A stretch of 64,000 bases of DNA from assembly GCA_963841695.1 (NCBI GenBank), contig CAWJDQ010000002.1, positions 682,001 through 746,000 on the forward strand, written 5' to 3'. The DNA is from RYN-230 sp963841695 (lineage in GTDB: Bacteria > Actinomycetota > Actinomycetes > Streptosporangiales > Streptosporangiaceae). Below, piece after piece: positions 8,315-17,395 of this stretch. The position numbers were made by a program, and so were the translations under genes. The first letter of the stretch is position 1. Every line of letters starts with the position of its first letter. The notes beneath the pieces are model-generated. The model was not told the origin of the DNA. It saw only the letters and a list, made by a program, of their open reading frames with translations, and did no database searches.

Positions 8315-10306
8315 TCAGCGCCGCGCGGCCCCCTGGCCGGCGGACGCCGCCCCGGCCTGCGCGTGCTGCCCCGCGGCCGGCTCGGCCGTGACCGGCTCGG
8401 CCGACGCCGCCTCGGCGGCCGCCGGGTCAGCAGGACCGGCCGCCGGCGCCGGGGCGGACTCCGCGCCCGGCCCGTGCTCCTCGTGCACGTACCGCTTGCC
8501 CCGCAGCAACGAGGCCACGGCGGCGACGAGGCAGGCCGCGATCGCGAAGTCGAAGGCGACGGACAGGCCGTTGGAGAACGCGGGCGAGATCAGGGCCGGG
8601 AAGAAGCCCCGCCCGGTCAGGTAGGCGGCGTGGCTGGCCGGCAGCTTGGAGATGGCCGGGCCGAGCAGGGTCTGCACCGGGTTGTAGCCGAGCAGCGCGG
8701 CGAACAAGACCGAGACCGGCGGCAGGGCGGCGACCCGGGCCGCGTCAGCGTGCGACACGCCCTGGGCGACCAGGCCGTGGTCGAGCGCGGCGGGCAGCGA
8801 CCCGGCCAGGCCCAGGATGATCAGCGTGAAGAAGATGCCGATGGACAGCACCATGGCCGAGTTCTGGAACGTGGCGCTCATCCCCGCGCCCACCCCGCGG
8901 CTCTCCCGCGGCAGGCTGTTCATGATCCCGGCCCGGTTCGGCGAGGCGAACAGCCCCATGCCCAGCCCGTTGAGCAGCAGGATCATCGCGAACTGCCAGT
9001 AGGTGAAGTTGATCGGCAGCAGTTCCAGCAGCAGGAACGAGGCCGCGGCCACCACCATGCCGCCGGTCGCGAACGGGCGGGCGCCGAAGCGGTCGGACAG
9101 ATAGCCGGACACCGGCCCGGCGATCAGGAAGCCGATCGTGAGCGGGAGCATGAAGATCCCGGCCCACAGCGGGGTCTGGCTGAAGCTGTAGCCGTGCCGC
9201 GGCAGGTAGATGCCCTGCAGCCAGATGATCAGCACGAACATCAGGCCGCCCCGGCCGAGGCCGGACAGCAGGCTGGCCAGGTTCCCGGCGGTGAAGGCCC
9301 GGATCCGGAACAGGGGCAGCCGGAACATGGGCTGCTCGACCCTGGTCTCCACGAAGCAGAAGAGCACCAGCACGGCCAGGCCGCCGATGATGGCCGAGAG
9401 CACGAACGGGCTGGTCCAGCCCATCGTGTGGCCCCCGTAGGGCTGGATGCCGTAGGTGATCCCGACCAGCACGGCGATCAGGCCGATGGCGAACGTGATG
9501 TTGCCCCACCAGTCGATCCGGGCCGGGCGGCGCTCGCCGAGCTCGCGGAGCTTCAGGTAGGCCCAGAACGTGCCGAACACGCCGAACGGCACCGACACCA
9601 GGAAGACCAGCCGCCACTCCACCGGGCCGAGCAGGCCGCCGAGGATGAGCCCGATGAAGGAGCCCGCGATCGCGGCCACCTGGTTCAGGCCCAGGGCCAG
9701 GCCCCGCTGGTTGGTCGGGAACGCGTCGGTGAGCAGGGCGCTGGAGTTGGCCATCAGCATGGCCCCGCCGACGCCTTGCAGGACGCGCATCCCGATGATC
9801 CACAACGCGGCAGGCGTCCCCTGCAGCCAGGTCACCGCGAGCAGGATCGAGAACACGCTGAACACGGCGAAGCCGAGGTTGTAGATCCGGACCCGGCCGA
9901 CCATGTCGCCGAGGCGGCCGAAGCTGACCACCAGCACGGCGGTGACCACCAGGTAGCCCATGATCATCCACAGCAGCAGGCTGGTGTTGCCCGGCTGCAG
10001 CGGGTTGACCCCGATGCCGCGGAAGATGTCCGGCAGCGCGATCAGCATGATCGAGGCGTTGATGGTCGCCATCAGCACGCCGAGCGTGGTGTTCGACAGG
10101 GTGATCCACTTGTAGCGCGGGCCGGGTGGCTGGTCCGCCCGGCCGGCGCCACGGTGGAGGAGCCCGCGGCTGGGTGATTCGTGGTGCCCGTGGTGGCTCA
10201 GGTGCCCGTGGCCACTGTGAGTGCCGCCCGCCGCGTGCTGGCCGTTCGGCTGAGGATGGCCGTTGAGCTGCGCAGAGTTACCCGGCTCAGCTGAGGAGGC
10301 CCGCAT
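8315..10306 (-). CDS. DHA2-family MFS exporter with a histidine-rich N-terminus
   Basis: 663 residues from the ATG at 10306, preceded by a GGAAGG ribosome-binding site. After a cytoplasmic N-terminus of about 65 residues come roughly 14 hydrophobic helices, as in drug:H+ antiporters of the EmrB/QacA (DHA2) type. The conserved loop 2-3 motif appears as SFGRLGDMVGRVRIYNLG and the motif C-like segment as MRVLQGVGGAMLMAN. The N-terminal tail contains a His cluster (GTHSGHGHLSHHGHHES, about residues 28-44), unusual for the family and able to bind a transition metal in principle. The C-terminal tail is an Ala/Pro/Glu-rich stretch. Substrate unknown. It stands alone, with a hairpin after its stop. 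Confidence 0.88.
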   Translation of the reverse strand: MRASSAEPGNSAQLNGHPQPNGQHAAGGTHSGHGHLSHHGHHESPSRGLLHRGAGRADQPPGPRYKWITLSNTTLGVLMATINASIMLIALPDIFRGIGVNPLQPGNTSLLLWMIMGYLVVTAVLVVSFGRLGDMVGRVRIYNLGFAVFSVFSILLAVTWLQGTPAALWIIGMRVLQGVGGAMLMANSSALLTDAFPTNQRGLALGLNQVAAIAGSFIGLILGGLLGPVEWRLVFLVSVPFGVFGTFWAYLKLRELGERRPARIDWWGNITFAIGLIAVLVGITYGIQPYGGHTMGWTSPFVLSAIIGGLAVLVLFCFVETRVEQPMFRLPLFRIRAFTAGNLASLLSGLGRGGLMFVLIIWLQGIYLPRHGYSFSQTPLWAGIFMLPLTIGFLIAGPVSGYLSDRFGARPFATGGMVVAAASFLLLELLPINFTYWQFAMILLLNGLGMGLFASPNRAGIMNSLPRESRGVGAGMSATFQNSAMVLSIGIFFTLIILGLAGSLPAALDHGLVAQGVSHADAARVAALPPVSVLFAALLGYNPVQTLLGPAISKLPASHAAYLTGRGFFPALISPAFSNGLSVAFDFAIAACLVAAVASLLRGKRYVHEEHGPGAESAPAPAAGPADPAAAEAASAEPVTAEPAAGQHAQAGAASAGQGAARR

Positions 10307-10721
10307 GCCTTCCCTTCCCTAACGGTTTTTCCCGGGCGCGTGCCCTGCGGCCCGGCAGTCTCGTCCCGGGCAGTAGCGTGTCCGGTGAATAGTTGCTTAA
10401 TCAAAACTAACATCATGAGCGGCTGGGGTAATCCCCGGCGGCGGCCCGATTTTCGCGGGGCCCGGGACCGCCGGCCGGGGAAGGCCCAGGCCGGGGGCTC
10501 AGGCATGGCCAGGGCCCGGGCGTGCTCGGCGTCCAGGTACCGCTGCCCGCGCCGGCTGCGGCTACACACGGACCAGCCGCCTGGCGGCCGGACCCGGCAA
10601 GGTCAGCGGCCATCTGTTCGGAAGGCAGCAGACCCGGCCTGCGGCCGCAGCCAGCAGGTCCGGGGTCAGCGGCCGGAGGTCAGCGGCCGGAGGTCAGCGG
10701 CCGGAGGTCAGCGGCCGGAGG
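10307..10721. other. Intergenic region between the exporter and DUF3037 genes
   Basis: About 415 bases with no convincing gene. It carries the likely promoter of the exporter in its left part: a comparatively AT-rich stretch near 10386-10415 contains ttgcttaatcaaaactaac. The right part carries a 14-bp tandem repeat array. Open frames here have no recognisable product. Confidence 0.5.
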
Positions 10722-10728
10722 TCAGCGG
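10665..10728. repeat. 14-bp tandem repeat array
   Basis: Four perfect copies of gtcagcggccggag (10665-10720) plus a partial fifth copy that runs into the stop codon of the DUF3037 gene at 10722-10724. Such short GC-rich arrays downstream of genes are probably slipped-strand expansions. No spacers are present, so it is not a CRISPR. Confidence 0.85.
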
Positions 10729-11096
10729 ACCAGGTCGTTGAAGAGCCGGTCCAGTTCCGCCGCCGGGTCGGCGGTCAGGCCGCTGTGCACCGGGCCCGGC
10801 TGCACGATCGTGCTGCGCGTGGCGGTCAGCCAGCGGAACCGCACCCCCGGCGGCTGCTCCGCGTCCGGGCCAGGACGGCAGCGCTCCTCCAGGGCGCCCA
10901 GGGCCGCCGCCACCGCCGTCATGTCCGTGGCCGGGTCGAGGGCCCGGAGACGGTCTTCGTTGAGGAAAATCCGGCAGCCGAGGAAGCGGCGCTGCTGGCA
11001 GTAGAGGATCACCCCGGCATTCATCGCCTCCCCCCGTTCCACCCTCGGCACGACCCGGATCAGCGCGTACTCGAAGGGTTCGGCGCCGGTGTCCAT
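10722..11096 (-). CDS. DUF3037 family protein
   Basis: 124 residues from the ATG at 11096, which lies exactly at the end of the HipA-like gene (overlap of one base), so the two should be co-translated. The sequence matches the DUF3037 pattern: FEYALIRVVPRVERGEAMNAGVILYC followed by RFLGCRIFLNEDRLRALDP and a C-terminal FRWLTATRSTIVQPGPVHSG. The family has no proven function but is recurrently encoded next to HipA-like kinases. This context suggests a partner or accessory protein of that kinase (inference). Confidence 0.85.
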   Translation of the reverse strand: MDTGAEPFEYALIRVVPRVERGEAMNAGVILYCQQRRFLGCRIFLNEDRLRALDPATDMTAVAAALGALEERCRPGPDAEQPPGVRFRWLTATRSTIVQPGPVHSGLTADPAAELDRLFNDLVR

Positions 11097-11811
11097 CAGC
11101 GGATCACCTCCAGCACCTGGGGGGCGCGTTCCAGCAGGTGCACGGCGTAGTCCGCGGGCCGCCCGTCGCCGAACCACCCGGCGGGCACCAGGGCCAGCAC
11201 CTCGTCCAGCAGCGCGGCGGTGATCCGCGGGGCCAGGGCCTGGTGCGCGGCGGGAAGCTGGGTCGCGTCGCGGCGCAGCACGTGGTCGCGGGCGTCGAAC
11301 GGCGCCAGCGGGCGGGCCGCTGGCCAGTTGTGCTGGAAGTACAGCGCCGATCCGTGGTCGATCAGCCAGATGCTGCCGTGCCAGACCAGCAGGTTCGGGT
11401 TGCGCCAGGTCCGGTCCACGTTCTGGATCAGCGCGTCGAACCACAGCACGCTGCTGGCGAACTCCGGGTCCACCGCCCAGCCCGCGGGATCGAAGCCGGC
11501 CGACCCGGGCAGGAAGTCCACCCCCACGTTCAGGCCCTCGCTGGCCCGCAGCAGGTCCTGGATCTCCGGGTCGGGCTCGGTGGCGGCGATCCGCGGATCC
11601 AGGCTGGCGAGCACCAGCTCGGGGGTGCGCAGGCCGAGCCGCCGGGCGAGCTCGCCGCCGACGATCTCCGCGACCAGCGCCTGGGCCCCTGGCCGGCGCC
11701 GCGGAACTTCAGCACGTAGGTGCCGAGGTTGTCCGCCTCGACCAGGGCAGGCAGCGATCCCCCCTCACGCAGCGGGGTCACGTACCGGGTGACGCTCACC
11801 GGTTCCAGCAC
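11096..11811 (-). CDS. HipA-like kinase-fold protein (one apparent frameshift)
   Basis: The protein starts at the GTG at 11811 (VLEPVSVTRYVTPLREGG), continues through ADNLGTYVLKFRGAGQGP, and changes frame near 11686-11692, where a GGGGCCC run seems to lack one C. It then reads ALVAEIVGGELARRLGL and the rest to 11096. With the frame restored it is about 238 residues, the usual size of the small HipA_2-type family. Kinase-like landmarks are the phosphate-loop/lysine region YVLKFRGAG, a catalytic-loop analogue LIQNVDRTWRNPNLL and the metal-binding IWLIDHGSALYF. Full-length HipA is a serine/threonine kinase toxin that acts on GltX, but this short family has not been shown to be a toxin. Paired with the DUF3037 gene. 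Confidence 0.78.
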
Positions 11812-11872
11812 GCCGGACAGGCTACCGGGCCTGCCCGGCCCGGCCCGCTGGCCGTGGCCGCCGCGCCGCGGC

Positions 11873-13362
11873 TCAGCCCGGGGCCGGCACGTGCGCGGCC
11901 TGCAGCAGGTAGGCGACCACATCCGCGGCGCCGAAGCCGGGACCGGCCGCCGCCACCAGCGCGGGCAGGAACGCGAGATCCTGGCCCAGCGTGAGCACGG
12001 CGGGCTCGGCGGCTCCCGCGGCGGTACGCTGCGCGAGGCCCACCGTGGCTAGCAACCCGTTGCACAGGCACCGGCGGCCGGCCGTGTCCCCGGCCGCGCC
12101 GCCCTTGCGAACGTAGACGCTGACCGGCTCAGCCGGGCAGCGGTAGCCGACCCGCCCGCCCGGCCGCTGGTAGGGCACCCGCAGGTAGCCGAGATCACAC
12201 ACCCGGGGCCGGGCGGCGTAGACCTCGTCGTCACCGAGGGTTCCCGGCAGTGCGGCGACCTTGAACGGGAACCCCGCCGGGGAGACCGCAGGCTCGTTGC
12301 GCACGGCCAGCGTGCCGGCCAGCGCCTGCTCGATGAGCTGGGCGCGGAACCGGGGCTCGAGGCCGGAATCCCGGCACAGCGCGAACGCGGTGCCGACCTG
12401 GATGCCGTGCGCGCCCGCCGCCTGGGCCGCGGCGAGCCGCCCGGCGGCGGCCTGGCCGCCCGCCAGCCAGAAGGGCAGCCCGAGCGCGGCGACCTTGGCC
12501 AGGTCGATCTCGTCCCGCGGGCCGTACACCGGCTGGCCGGTGTCATCGAGCTGGAGCCGCCCGCGGGGCGGGGCGCTGTGCCCGCCCGCGCTCGGCCCCT
12601 CCAGCACGAAGCCGTCCGGCGCCGTCGCCGGGTGGCGGCACAGGTACTGGGCCAGCACCGAGGAGGAGACGATGGCCAGGAAGACGGGCCGGGGCAGGGC
12701 GCGGCCCCGCCCCGTGCTGGCCGGCCCGTGCTGGCCCGCCCCGTGGAGTGCGGCCGGGTCGATCCGGGCCACGTGCCGGGCCCCGGCGTCCGCGCCCGAG
12801 ACGGTCACGCTCGCCTCGCCCAGGCCGCCCGCGGCCAGCGCGTCGAGCAGGCCCGGGATCCCGGCCGGGATACCCGCGCCCATCAGCACGTAGTCGACTC
12901 CGGCCAGCATGGCGCCGTAGGCCGCCGCCGGGGTGGCCAGCTGGACCTTCTCCAGGTAGTTGACGCCCACCGGGCCGTGCTGGCCTTCCTTGGCCAGGTG
13001 CACCTCGACGAAGTTGCCGGCCACGGTGAGCTCGGTGCCCGCCGGGTTCGGGCGCAGCCCCAGCCGGGGGACGGGCCGGAACGGCTGCCCGGGCGGGATC
13101 CCGCCCGGCACGAAGTAGCGCCGCAGGATGCGGTCGGCCACGCCGGGGATCGGAAGCTCACCCAGGGCATGGCGGGCGTCTCCCCGGGGTCGCCGCGCTG
13201 CAGCCGGCGGGCCAGGACGGCGTCCAGCGCCACCCCGGACACCACGCCGAGCTGACCGGTCGCGGCCACCGCACGGGCCAGCCGCCAGCCGGAGACGGCC
13301 ACGCCCATCCCGCCCTGGATGAGCACCGGCCAGCGTCCCGGGACGGCCGGCGGCCCGCCCAT
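11873..13362 (-). CDS. Nitronate monooxygenase-like flavoprotein (one apparent frameshift)
   Basis: The start is the ATG at 13362, which overlaps the TGA of the upstream radical SAM gene by one base (TGATG). It reads MGGPPAVPGRWPVLIQGG, then WRLARAVAATGQLGVVSG, and changes frame near 13181-13188 at a CCCCGGGG run. It resumes as ALGELPIPGVADRILRRYF and continues for about 420 residues. The TIM-barrel FMN family of 2-nitropropane dioxygenase/nitronate monooxygenase is indicated by the N-terminal QGGMGV loop, VLEGPSAGGHSAP with the His of the active-site region, and the FMN-phosphate segments PFWLAGGQA and GIQVGTAFALC. The roughly 90 extra C-terminal residues with several cysteines are unlike ordinary nitronate monooxygenases. 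Substrate unknown. Confidence 0.78.
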
Positions 13363-14504
13363 CAGCGGGCGGCGGGCTGGTAGGGACAGGCTGGGTCCTC
13401 GCCGAGCGGGTCGCCGGACGCGGCGTAGGCCCGGGCCCGGGACCCGCCGCACAGGTCCGCGTACTCGCACTGGCCGCAGCGCCCGGTGAACTGGGCCGCC
13501 CGGATCGCGCGCAGCACCGGGTTCCCGGTGTAGATGTCCCGCAGCGGGCGCTCGCGGATGCTGCCCACGCTGAGGGGCAGGAACCCGGCCGGGTACACCT
13601 CGCCGTCGTGCGCGATGAACACGATGCCCTTGCCGTCCCGGGTCGGTGCGGTGTGGGCGCTCGGTGGCCGCCCCGGGGGCCCGAGCAGGTCCCCGAGCTC
13701 GCCGGACAGCCGGGTGTAGAGCGTGCTGCGCGGCGCAGGCTGGCCGGCCCGGCGGGCGGCCACCACCCGGCGGAAGAACGGGGCTTCCACGGTGCGGACC
13801 ACGAACCCGTGGCGGGAGGCGTCGTACAGGAAGTGGCAGACGTCCTCGTGCCCGGCGGCGGAAAGAGCGGCGGTGCTGACCCCCCGGCCCACCTGGACCA
13901 GGAAGAACACCTCCCACATGTGCGCGCCGGTCTCCGCCAGCAGCGCGGCGATCCGGGGCAGCTCCACCACGTTGCGGTTCATCACGGTGGTGTTGACCTG
14001 GACGGTCAGTCCGGCGGCCACGAGGTCCCGGATGGCCTGGACGGTCTGCGTGAAGTGCCCCGGGATGCCGCGTATGCCGTCGTGGGTGGCGGCGCAGGCC
14101 CCGTCCAGGCTGACCGACACGGCCCGGGCCCCGCAGCCCGCGATCCGCTCGATCATGGCCGGGGTGAGCAGCGGGGTGACCGACGGGGACAGGCAGACCG
14201 GGACGCCCAGCGCGGTCGCGTAGCCGGCCAGGTCGAACAGGTCGGGCCGGAGCAGGCAGTCACCGCCGGTGAAGACCAGGATCGGGTAGGGCCGCCCGAA
14301 GCCGGCTACCTGGTCGATGAGGGCCCGGCCCTCCGCCGCACTGAGCTCCCCGGGCGGGGGCTGGGTGGTGGCGCTGGCGCGGCAGTGCCGGCAGGCCAGC
14401 AGGCAGGCGCCGGTGGTCTCCCAGAACACCAGCATGGGCCGCTGGCCGAAGTCCACCGCGGGCCGCGGTAGCGCCGGGTGCCTCATCTGAGCGGGGACCG
14501 TCAT
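13362..14504 (-). CDS. Radical SAM/SPASM-type protein
   Basis: 380 residues from the ATG at 14504, chosen for its GAGAGG ribosome-binding site. The radical SAM cluster motif CxxxCxxC is Cys34/38/41 (ACLLACRHC). The SAM-binding GGD segment appears as LVFTGGDCLLRPDLFDL, and VSVSLDGA and VNTTVMNRN are further barrel strands. The C-terminal CGQCEYADLCGGSRARAYA plus a distal cysteine in EDPACPY is a SPASM-like auxiliary cluster domain. Overall it resembles the TIGR04053 (BA_1875) family and, more distantly, heme-pathway enzymes such as AhbD/NirJ. The reaction is not established. It is translationally coupled to the nitronate-monooxygenase-like gene, so a shared pathway is likely. Confidence 0.85.
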   Translation of the reverse strand: MTVPAQMRHPALPRPAVDFGQRPMLVFWETTGACLLACRHCRASATTQPPPGELSAAEGRALIDQVAGFGRPYPILVFTGGDCLLRPDLFDLAGYATALGVPVCLSPSVTPLLTPAMIERIAGCGARAVSVSLDGACAATHDGIRGIPGHFTQTVQAIRDLVAAGLTVQVNTTVMNRNVVELPRIAALLAETGAHMWEVFFLVQVGRGVSTAALSAAGHEDVCHFLYDASRHGFVVRTVEAPFFRRVVAARRAGQPAPRSTLYTRLSGELGDLLGPPGRPPSAHTAPTRDGKGIVFIAHDGEVYPAGFLPLSVGSIRERPLRDIYTGNPVLRAIRAAQFTGRCGQCEYADLCGGSRARAYAASGDPLGEDPACPYQPAAR

Positions 14505-14678
14505 CGCCGCACTGCCTCTCCGGGTTCTGCGGTCAGGATGAGGCCAGCATGGCCCGCGGTCTGCCGGGGTCCCAGGGCCCTTGGTCCCCGGGGGACGGAC
14601 CGTACGGCGGTGCGGGCGGCCCGCCTCAGCCCCCGCCGCATCCGGCGCCCCGGCCGCCTGGGCCACGCCCGGCCGCGG

Positions 14679-15329
14679 TCAGCCCTGCGCGGCGCGGAGG
14701 GCGGCGTACCAGGCCGGGAAGTCGTGCAGCGAGTCCAGGACCACCTCGGCCCCGGCCCCCCGCAGGTCCGCGGGGCCGAACGATCCGGTCGCCACCCCGA
14801 CCGCGTGCGCACCCGCTGCGGTCGCGGCGCCCATGTCGGCCGGGGCGTCACCGACGTAGGCGGCCGCGCCGACCTTGGTCAGCACGGCGGCCTTTTCCGG
14901 CCCGTACACGTGCGTGTACAGGTCGTCGGCTTCCAGCCGGGCGGCGGCCAGGCTGGGGCCGACCGAGATCGGGTGCTTGGCGGTAATGATGATGGCCCGC
15001 TCGCCGGCCCGCCGGACGGCCGCGAGGGCCTCGGCCGCCCCGGGCAGCGGCGCGGTCAGCTCGGAGGCCAGCCGGACATAGTGCCGCCGGTAGGTGGCCA
15101 CGGCGGCCTCGCATTCCGCGGCCGGGAACCAGTACGGCGCTTCGTCCTCGAGCTTGATCCCCAGCCGCCGGGTCACCGAGTCCAGATCGATGGGGGTCCC
15201 GGTCTCCCGGGCCACCTCCGCCCACGCGGCCAGGATCGCCGGCTGGGAGTCGATCAGGGTCAGGTCGAGGTCGAACCCGACCGGACCGGCCACGCCGCCG
15301 GCCAAGGAGGTCTGCCCAGGCTGGATCAA
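14679..15329 (-). CDS. HAD-superfamily phosphatase (phosphoglycolate-phosphatase-like)
   Basis: 216 residues from the ATG at 15329. HAD motif I is GFDLDLTLIDS (about 18-28) with nucleophile and acid/base aspartates, motif II is IIITAKHP (Thr), motif III lysine lies in YGPEKAAVL, and motif IV is YVGDAPADMGAA. An alpha-helical cap (subclass I) sits between motifs I and II. These features fit phosphoglycolate phosphatase/beta-phosphoglucomutase-like HADs. The first Asp is followed by Leu-Asp, as in active phosphatases, so it is probably catalytic. The substrate is not predictable. It diverges from the amine oxidase gene, with about 70 bases between the starts. Confidence 0.85.
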   Translation of the reverse strand: MIQPGQTSLAGGVAGPVGFDLDLTLIDSQPAILAAWAEVARETGTPIDLDSVTRRLGIKLEDEAPYWFPAAECEAAVATYRRHYVRLASELTAPLPGAAEALAAVRRAGERAIIITAKHPISVGPSLAAARLEADDLYTHVYGPEKAAVLTKVGAAAYVGDAPADMGAATAAGAHAVGVATGSFGPADLRGAGAEVVLDSLHDFPAWYAALRAAQG

Positions 15330-15400
15330 GAGGCAGCCCCGGGGGGAATCACGTTACCGGGCCGGGCCAGACTGGCTGAGCGCAGACGAGGAGGCAACTG

Positions 15401-17372
15401 GTGAGCACCCTGGAACAGCCCGGGCAGGCCCGGCACCCGCTCGACCCGCTGACCGCGGAGGAGTTCCGCCAGGCCGCCTCGGCGCTGCGGCGCGACCGCG
15501 GGGTCGGCGGGCGGTGGCGGATCGCCTCGATCGAACTGCGCGAGCCGCCCAAGGACACCGTGGCCACGCTCGCGGAGGGCGGGCCGCCCCCGGGCGCCGG
15601 CCCGCGAGGCGCCGGCCCGCGAGGCGCTGGCCGTGTGCTGGAACCGGGACGACGGCCATGCCTACCGGGCGGTGGTGTCGCTGGACGCCGGCTCGGTGAC
15701 CGCCTGGGAGCCGCTCCCCGGACAGCAGCCGAACATCACCCTGGACGAGTGGCACGAATGCGACGAGATGCTGCGCAGCGACCCGGCGCTGGCCGCGGCG
15801 CTCGCCCGGCGCGGCATCACTGATCGTTCTCGCATCCTCACTGATCTCTGGGCGTTTGGCGCGGACCTGGTGCCGCCACGCTACCGTGGCCGCCGGCTGG
15901 GCTGGGCAGACGTCTGGTGCCGCGGCAGTGAGCAGGGCAATCCCTACGCGCACCACCTCAGCGGGCTGCATCCCATCGTGGACCTCAACCAGATGGTCCT
16001 GCTGGAGATCGAGGACGACGGGGACTCCGGTGAGCTGCCCCAGGTGATGGGCGAGTACCTGCCGAAACTGATCCCGATGCCGCTGCGCGAGGTGGCCCCG
16101 CTGGAGATCAGCCAGCCTGAGGGGGTCTCGTTCGAGCTGGACGGGCACCTGCTGCGCTGGCAGAACTGGGAGCTGCGGCTCGGCTTCAACTACCGCGAGG
16201 GCCTGGTGCTGCACACGGTCGGGTTCCGCGACGCCGGGCGGCTGCGGGCGGTGGCGCACCGGCTCTCGTTCGCGGAGATGGTGGTGCCCTACCGGGACCC
16301 GACCCCCGACCACTTCCGGCGGACCGCGTTCGACATCGGCGAGTGGGGACTCGGCTTCATGACCACCTCGCTCGAGCGGGGCTGCGACTGCCTGGGCGAG
16401 ATCAGCTACCTCGACGCGGTCGTGCACGACTCGGCGGGCGAGCCGCGGCTCATCCCGCACGCGATCTGCATCCACGAGGAAGACAACGGCGTGCTGTGGA
16501 AGCACGTGGACCACGAATTCGGCCCCGAGGTCCGCCGGGCCCGGCGGCTGGTGGTGTCCTTCCACGTCACCGTGGCCAACTACGAGTACCTCGTGTACTG
16601 GCGCTTCTACCAGGACGGCAATATCGAGTGCGAGGTCCGGGCGACCGGGGTCATGGTCACCTCGAACTTCCCCGGCGGCCAGCCGCCGCCGTACGGCACG
16701 GTGGTTGACGAGCGCACCTACGCCCCCTTCCACCAGCACTTCATCGTGGCCCGGCTGGACCTCGACGTGGACGGCCCGGCCAACACGGTCTACGCGGTCG
16801 ACTCGCAGCCAGCCCCGCCCGGCCCGGACGACCCGTACCGGCTCGGCCTGCTGCTGCGCCAGACCCCGCTGCGCACCGAGGCGGAAGGCAAGCAGGACTA
16901 CGACTGGCAGGCCCAGCGGGGCTGGAAGGTGGTGAGCACCGGCACCCCGAACTCACTCGGCGCCCCCACCGGCTACAAGCTGGTGCCCGGCGGGTCGTTC
17001 CCGGCGTTGCTGGACCCGTCGTCCCCCGTGGTGCGGCGCGCCGGGGTGATCGAGCACACCCTGTGGGTCACCCCGTACCACCCGGACGAGCGCTGGCCCT
17101 GCGGCGACTTCCCGACGCAGAGCGCGGACGATACCGGGCTGCCCGTCTGGACCGCGCAGAACCGGCCGATCGAGAACGCCGACGTGGTGCTCTGGTACGT
17201 GTTCGGCATCCACCACATCACCCGGCCGGAGGACTGGCCGGTCATGCCGGTGGACACGGTGTCGTTCTGGCTCAAGCCATTCGGGTTCTTTAATCGTAAT
17301 CCGGCCCTTGACGTGCCGCCGGACGCGAATACCGGCTGCCACCCGGACGGCGGGGCCGCCGGGCCCGGCTGA
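15401..17372 (+). CDS. Copper amine oxidase (primary-amine oxidase, one apparent frameshift)
   Basis: Oxidatively deaminates primary amines to aldehydes, H2O2 and ammonia, using Cu(II) and a self-made topaquinone (TPQ). The start is the GTG at 15401 with a GAGGAGG site. The N-terminal domain frame shifts near 15600-15630, where a 15-bp duplication lies, and resumes as EALAVCWNRDDGHAY. The rest is intact and matches Arthrobacter-type histamine/phenethylamine oxidases: ISQPEGVSF, GCDCLGEISYLDAVVHD with the catalytic Asp, the TPQ-forming Tyr in VANYEYLVYW (codon 16581-16583), and copper-ligand histidines in FHQHF and FGIHHITRPEDWPVMP. About 656 residues, normal for the family. No signal peptide, so cytoplasmic. 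A secreted beta-propeller gene follows 23 bases later. Confidence 0.92.
15594..15623. repeat. 15-bp direct duplication in the amine oxidase gene
   Basis: Two adjacent perfect copies of gcgccggcccgcgag (15594-15608 and 15609-15623). The unit is a multiple of three and cannot itself shift the frame, but the reading frame changes within or just after it, so one base is probably missing here. Confidence 0.7.
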
Positions 17373-17395
17373 GCACGCTGGCCCGTCGCTACCCT

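Noticed and set aside
8291..10177. A 628-residue plus-strand frame opposite the DHA2 exporter
   Set aside because: Translation is Gln/Arg/Gly-rich low complexity, mirroring the codon bias of the real minus-strand gene.
13608..14471. Long plus-strand frame opposite the radical SAM gene
   Set aside because: No family signature; it is antisense to a protein with complete CxxxCxxC and SPASM motifs.
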